A DNA stretch of 13,077 bases from Acephala macrosclerotiorum (Eukaryota > Ascomycota > Leotiomycetes > Helotiales > Mollisiaceae). The notes under the pieces are model-generated. The model saw only the letters and a list, made by a program, of their open reading frames with translations, was not told the DNA's origin and ran no database searches. The stretch is taken from the NCBI GenBank assembly GCA_014904845.1, contig MU119912.1, forward strand, positions 1 to 13,077, written 5' to 3'. The position numbers were made by a program, and so were the translations under genes. This document shows positions 9,332 to 13,077 of the stretch, in pieces. Numbering within the stretch: position 1 is the stretch's first letter; each line of letters opens with the position of its first letter.

Positions 9332-9444
9332 ACACAACAACTTGGCACTACCAACGATCCAATTTTGGTAAGATCAAAATGCCTAGCTAGGCAGCAACCT
9401 GGCCAACCTGACCAACCTGACCAACATGATCGTCGTGCCGTGAT
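9332..9444. repeat. diverged direct repeat, copy 2
   Basis: Begins ACACAACAACTTGGCA and ends GTCGTGCCGTGATC, parallel to copy 1 about 200 bases away. Near 9402-9426 it carries three CCAAC(C/A)TGA-like 9-bp units, more than copy 1, showing local expansion. Confidence 0.65.
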
Positions 9445-9516
9445 CCTTTAATTAATACTGGTTGTTGGTAAAATGAAACCAACGATGAAAAAATCTGCAC
9501 CACATCGACTTATGTA

Positions 9517-9708
9517 CAGCGGTATGTATAACTCGTGATAGTGCGCTAAAAATAACCAAATTTTTATTTTTAAAAATCATTAAAAATTTAAAAATAGCAC
9601 CCACTTACTATGCATCTGCCGTACTTTAAATAAGAAATCTAAATTAGTAACTTTGAAAATAAAATTCGGTTATTTTTAGCGTGCTATCACGAGTTATGCA
9701 TATGGCTG
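9517..9708. mobile_element. 192-bp MITE, Tc1/mariner-type target duplication
   Basis: The two ends are inverted copies of about 50 bases. Both read inward as CAGC..TATG.ATAACTCGTGATAG, two differing bases, then CGCTAAAAATAACC.AATTT, with few mismatches. TA dinucleotides at 9515-9516 and 9709-9710 fit the TA target duplication of Tc1/mariner-like elements. The interior is AT-rich with no open frame, so the element depended on a transposase encoded elsewhere. Nearly all mismatches between the ends are transitions, as light RIP or ordinary decay would give. Family assignment rests on the TA duplication and is tentative; the terminal inverted repeats themselves are clear. Confidence 0.85.
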
Positions 9709-9710
9709 TA

Positions 9711-9801
9711 GCATGGTTATCTCATTTAACCCCGATAACCTCCAACTTCTCCAGCACTCTTAAGCTTCTAAACTTTGAACACTTCCATACCATCGCTCGC
9801 C
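9711..9801 (+). promoter_or_regulatory. short leader and core promoter of the ABM-like gene
   Basis: Only about 90 bases separate the MITE from the ATG. They contain pyrimidine-rich stretches (CTCCAACTTCTCC and similar, 9739-9756) typical of fungal transcription start regions. There is no clear TATA box. Upstream promoter elements would therefore have to lie inside or beyond the MITE. Confidence 0.35.
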
Positions 9802-10806
9802 ATGGCCATGGCGTCTACAATGATTCAGGTGCTTCATCTTCTTTCTGAAAGCACTATTGATAAGCCATCTACAGTCGCCTTCAAGCAGTGGAGGAGAGCC
9901 ATCGATTATCTTGTTGGCTGCACCGGCGTAAGCGACAATTCCTTCGCTCCCCATATTGTACATGAATTCACCATTTTTAACATGCATACAGTGGACTGAC
10001 GCCGCCTGGGGCCACCATCACGAATCCCCTGTCCATCTCACCCTTATCGCCGGCTTTAAAACCAGCACAAGCGCCCAAACCTTCCTCTCCACAAACTACC
10101 CCACATTCCTGGGCTTCTTACAAACAATACTAGCTTCACCGCCGTCTCCGCCCGCTGTCACCGCTCACCAGTCTCTAATGAGCCACAGAAAGGTGACTAC
10201 GATAAGTAAGCTGACTTTTAGTCCCTTTGAAGGTGATGGTGGGGGTATAGTATGGAGGTTCAATTGGTACGCGAACAAACTGAAGAGAGCAGCGATACAC
10301 GAGACTGGGACTGTCTACACCGGAGTAATGAGGAGTGCGAAATGGGCTGTTGTTGATAAGGAAACTGCTGTGGAGAAGGGAAAGACACGTATGTAGCATT
10401 TCCCTCAGCTCCCTTAATCCTGCTATGAGTGAAGGCCGTCCAATGCTGAAGAGTTCGACGCAGTATGGGTTCTAGCGCACTATGACGATCTTGAAATTGA
10501 GGCAAAACTAGAGGAGAAATGCTTCCTAGATGGTGACTCCAAGGGGAAGAATATCAGGGAAACTTGCTTGGGATTTCTACGGCCGCTGTTACAGAAGGAA
10601 GGCGCAGAGGAAGTGGTGTGGCATGTGCAATGGAATATAATCACTCGGGGTACTTTGGAAAAGTGGAAGAATTCGGCGGATACTATGTATTCTTACGTAT
10701 GAAAAGGGGACATTAACAATCTCCAACTTTGGTTCAGGTAGTTTAGAGCAAAATTGTTGAGTTCGAGAACGCGTGGCAAGAACATTTTGGGAAATCGTTC
10801 ATCTAA
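9802..10806 (+). CDS. dimeric alpha/beta-barrel (ABM-like) protein, 4 exons
   Basis: Spliced CDS: 9802-9927, 9992-10388, 10464-10696 and 10747-10806, giving 271 aa, or 275 if exon 3 starts at 10452. The ATG at 9802 lies in CGCCATGG context; another in-frame ATG follows at 9808. Residues 7-90 look like a ferredoxin-like ABM half-domain: a strand (IQVLHLLSES), a helix around AFKQWRRAIDYL, the element G..W...WG...ESP followed by a strand LTLIAGFK, then a helix with Y..FL.FL. This pattern is familiar from fungal two-domain dimeric alpha/beta-barrel proteins. The C-terminal half (WVLAHYDD, VVWHVQWN, final helix EFENAWQEHFGK) is probably a second, diverged copy. No signal peptide or catalytic residue is evident. 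The reaction is unknown; related folds serve in monooxygenases and ligand-binding proteins. Confidence 0.65.
9928..9991 (+). other. intron 1 of the ABM-like gene (64 nt)
   Basis: Donor GTAAGC, a TTTAAC-like branch site near 9976-9981 and acceptor ATACAG. It is a phase-0 intron after a Gly codon. Without splicing, frame 1 stops at TGA shortly after; splicing moves into frame 2, which is open to 10396. Confidence 0.75.
10389..10463 (+). other. intron 2 of the ABM-like gene (75 nt, alternative acceptor)
   Basis: Donor GTATGT, probable branch CTGAAG near 10445-10450 and acceptor ACGCAG at 10463. An alternative AG ending at 10451 also keeps the frame and would add four residues. I prefer the CAG acceptor because it leaves room for the branch site. 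Confidence 0.6.
10697..10746 (+). other. intron 3 of the ABM-like gene (50 nt)
   Basis: Donor GTATGA overlaps an in-frame TGA. A branch-like ATTAAC lies near 10710, and the acceptor is GTTTAG. It is a phase-0 intron. The last exon encodes 19 residues that read as an amphipathic helix before TAA at 10804, as expected for the end of this fold. An upstream CAG at 10738 would give an immediate stop. Confidence 0.6.
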
Positions 10807-10882
10807 CCTTAGTTGATTAGTGTATTTGTAAATCGGAATTCTTATATTTTCTTAGTTAGGGTTTAATACAAACTTTAATAAA
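10807..10882 (+). terminator. 3' UTR with AATAAA signal of the ABM-like gene
   Basis: AATAAA at 10877-10882 lies 71 bases after the stop codon, at the point where the AT-rich flank begins. Other AT-rich signals occur close by, so the exact cleavage site is open. Confidence 0.45.
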
Positions 10883-13077
10883 TAGAACATTATAAAGCAA
10901 TAGCAAGTAAATAAATTACTAGAACTTTTATTTATTGTAATAAATCGTCGTTTGATTTTTATTTTAAAGTATTTAAATTTAATTTATTTTACGATAATAT
11001 TAAATTTATAAAAATATAAAAATATTTTATAATTTTATTAATTTCAAATTAATAAATAATATACTTTTAAAGTTAATAATAATATTTTTTTTATAATATA
11101 AAAAATTATATATATAAAATAAAAATAAATAAATAAAATTTTTAATTTTATTATTTTTTATTTTTTTATTAATATTATTTATTTTTTAAATATTGTAATT
11201 ATTAATTTTTCAATTTATTTAATTTTAATAATTTTTATAATTTTTAAATTTTATTTAAATTTTATTGTTTTTAATTATTAATTTTTTTTATTTTTAATAA
11301 TCGTAAAAAGATTTATAAAAATTTTTAATTTTTAATTATAAATTATAATAAAATTTTTTATTTATTTATAACGTTTATAAATATTCGTATTTTTGAATTT
11401 TATTTATTTATTATATAAAATTATTATTTCGACGATTTATAATTATTTTATTTTACGATTAAATTTATTTGAAAATCGAATGAAATTTATAAATAATAAA
11501 CGTTTTAAATAAAAAAAAAAATATTTCGTAAAAAATTTCATAAAAAAATAATTATAAAACGTAATTTAATATAAATTTAATTATAAAATTAAAAAAAAAT
11601 TATATTAAAATTTTTAATAAAATATTTAAATAATAAATTTAAATAAAAATTTAATAATTTTATTTTTAATTTAATATTAATATAAATATATTAATATTAA
11701 ATTAATTTATTAATAATAATAATTTACAAAAATCGATATTAAAAACTTGAAAAAAATATATATAAAAAATATATATTTAAATAAAATAATAAATAAATAT
11801 TAATTTTATAATTATAAAATTTAAAAAAGTTTTAATTTAAATAATAAAACTTTTTATAATTAAAACGTAATTATATTAAATCGTTTTATATAATTCGTTT
11901 TAATAATTTTATTATTTTATATTTTTTAATTAAAAAATAAATTATTAATATTAAATTATTTTATTATTTTATATTTATTAACTTGTTAATAATATTAAAA
12001 TACTCGAATATATTAATATATTACGTTTAATAATCGTAATTTTTACGTATTGAATATAAAAATTATTAATTATCTAAAGAATTAAATTTAAAATTAATAG
12101 TATTAATATACTCTCAATTTTTACGCTAATTCTTTTTTAATTAAAACACGTAATAAATACGTATATATATCTCGATATTAATAATTTTTATTTTTATAAT
12201 AGAAATTTAATTTATTTCTTAATATAATTTTCTAATCAATCGTAAACTCAATAAATAATCTCGTAATTTAAAAATTTAATATTTACAAAATAATTATAAA
12301 AAATCGCTCGTTCAAAAAAACAAATAAAAAAAATCTTGTAATTACACTAATTATATTATAAACTTTTCGTAAAATTATAACAACTTCGTATAATACTAAT
12401 TAAACAATTTTTAAAAAAGAAAATAATCGTTTTTAAAACAAAAAATATTTTCTAATTTCAATATTTTATATTGTATTTATTTTTTTCTTTATATATATAT
12501 TTCAATTTTTATTTTAATTAATTTTTTTTTTTTATAAAATTAATATAAAATTTGATTTAATAATATTTCAATCGTAATAAAAAAAATATTATAAATTGTA
12601 TTATTTTATTTTTTAATTATTCGTATATTTATAAAAAAATCGAAAAAATATTAATTAATATATAAATCGATAATCAAAATTAAAAAAATAATTAAATTAA
12701 TAATTTAATTATTTCATATTCGTATTATAAATTTTTTTTTTATTTATATTATATTTTAAAAAATCGTATTTTATACAATTAATAAATTTTTATTCGTAGT
12801 ATTAATCGTTTTATATAGTTACTAAAAATATTAATAATTCGACGCGTTTTAAATACGATCAAATTTTTGTAATACGATATTTCAATCGATTTAAAAACTA
12901 ATTAATAAAATCGAAACTTATTAAAATACGAAAAAATTCTAAAATTGATTTACTATAATAAAAAAAACTATATTTAACGTTATTATTAATAAAATCGAAA
13001 AATCGATAATAAAATAAATAAAATAAATAAAATAAATAAAATAAATAAAATAAATAAAATAAATAAAATAAATAAAA
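10860..13077. other. AT-rich, RIP-type isochore (right flank)
   Basis: Composition drops sharply to nearly pure A/T just after the ABM-like gene and stays so to the end. Retained C and G again sit largely in CpG. Frames are broken throughout, and I see no gene, RNA or element with boundaries. The part around 12000-12450 has somewhat more C and G and may be a less altered relic, but I could not find a continuous frame as on the left. Confidence 0.8.
13010..13077. repeat. 9-bp tandem repeat AAATAAAAT
   Basis: About 7.5 perfect copies of a 9-bp unit (T spacing alternating 4 and 5 bases) run to the last base of the window, so the true array may be longer. It lacks G and is not a telomeric motif. 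Confidence 0.9.

Noticed and set aside
10192..10221. A further intron in exon 2 of the ABM-like gene (GTGACT or GTAAGC donors to TTTTAG)
   Set aside because: The interval would be under 30 nt, too short for a fungal intron, and the frame is open through it.
10848..10866. Telomere-like TTAGGGTTTA
   Set aside because: Only a single unit is present, inside a gene's 3' region; no array follows.
1..13077. CRISPR arrays, bacterial operons, tRNA or rRNA genes
   Set aside because: No regularly spaced repeats with unique spacers, no ribosome-binding-site-led gene strings, and no cloverleaf or rRNA sequence could be recognised.

Overview
The window looks like nuclear DNA of a filamentous ascomycete (Pezizomycotina) with a two-compartment genome. 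A gene island of ordinary base composition (about 5110-10860) is flanked on both sides by extremely AT-rich DNA (1-5110 and 10860-13077). Short introns of 50-100 nt with GTAAGT/GTGAGT/GTATGT donors and CTAAC-type branch sites, secreted Ser/Thr-rich proteins and apparent repeat-induced point mutation (RIP) all fit this. I cannot name a species.

Left flank, 1-5110: mostly A and T. Most surviving C and G sit in CpG pairs. Between about 841 and 3760 the + strand keeps a ghost of coding sequence, in frame 1 and then frame 2. Stops are depleted in one frame, and CpG pairs often straddle codon boundaries. I read this as a RIP-degraded gene or transposon of unknown family. From 3840 to 5105 I see no signal beyond AT-rich simple sequence.

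Gene island: two divergent genes point outward, each ending about 50-100 bases from the AT-rich DNA. The minus-strand gene (8516 to 5211, three exons, 1047 aa after splicing) encodes a secreted multidomain protein: signal peptide, a zinc metallopeptidase domain of M35/aspzincin type (HEFTH, DTAYG, NADSY), a Ser/Thr-rich linker, a helical middle region, a second Ser/Pro-rich linker encoded by a 15-nt minisatellite, and an eight-cysteine C-terminal domain. The plus-strand gene (9802-10806, four exons, about 271 aa) encodes a cytosolic protein with a dimeric alpha/beta-barrel (ABM-like) fold, probably duplicated. Nothing links the two genes functionally except their neighbourhood.

The intergenic space (8517-9801) holds a TATA-like box and two GATA-factor sites in front of the peptidase gene, an unusual pair of overlapping inverted repeats, a diverged direct-repeat pair of about 115-130 bp, and a complete 192-bp MITE with long terminal inverted repeats and a TA target duplication. 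The MITE ends 93 bp before the start codon of the second gene.

Right flank, 10860-13077: AT-rich DNA with no supportable gene, ending in a 9-bp tandem repeat that runs off the window. All splice structures were deduced by reading frames and consensus signals by eye. No RNA evidence or database search was available.
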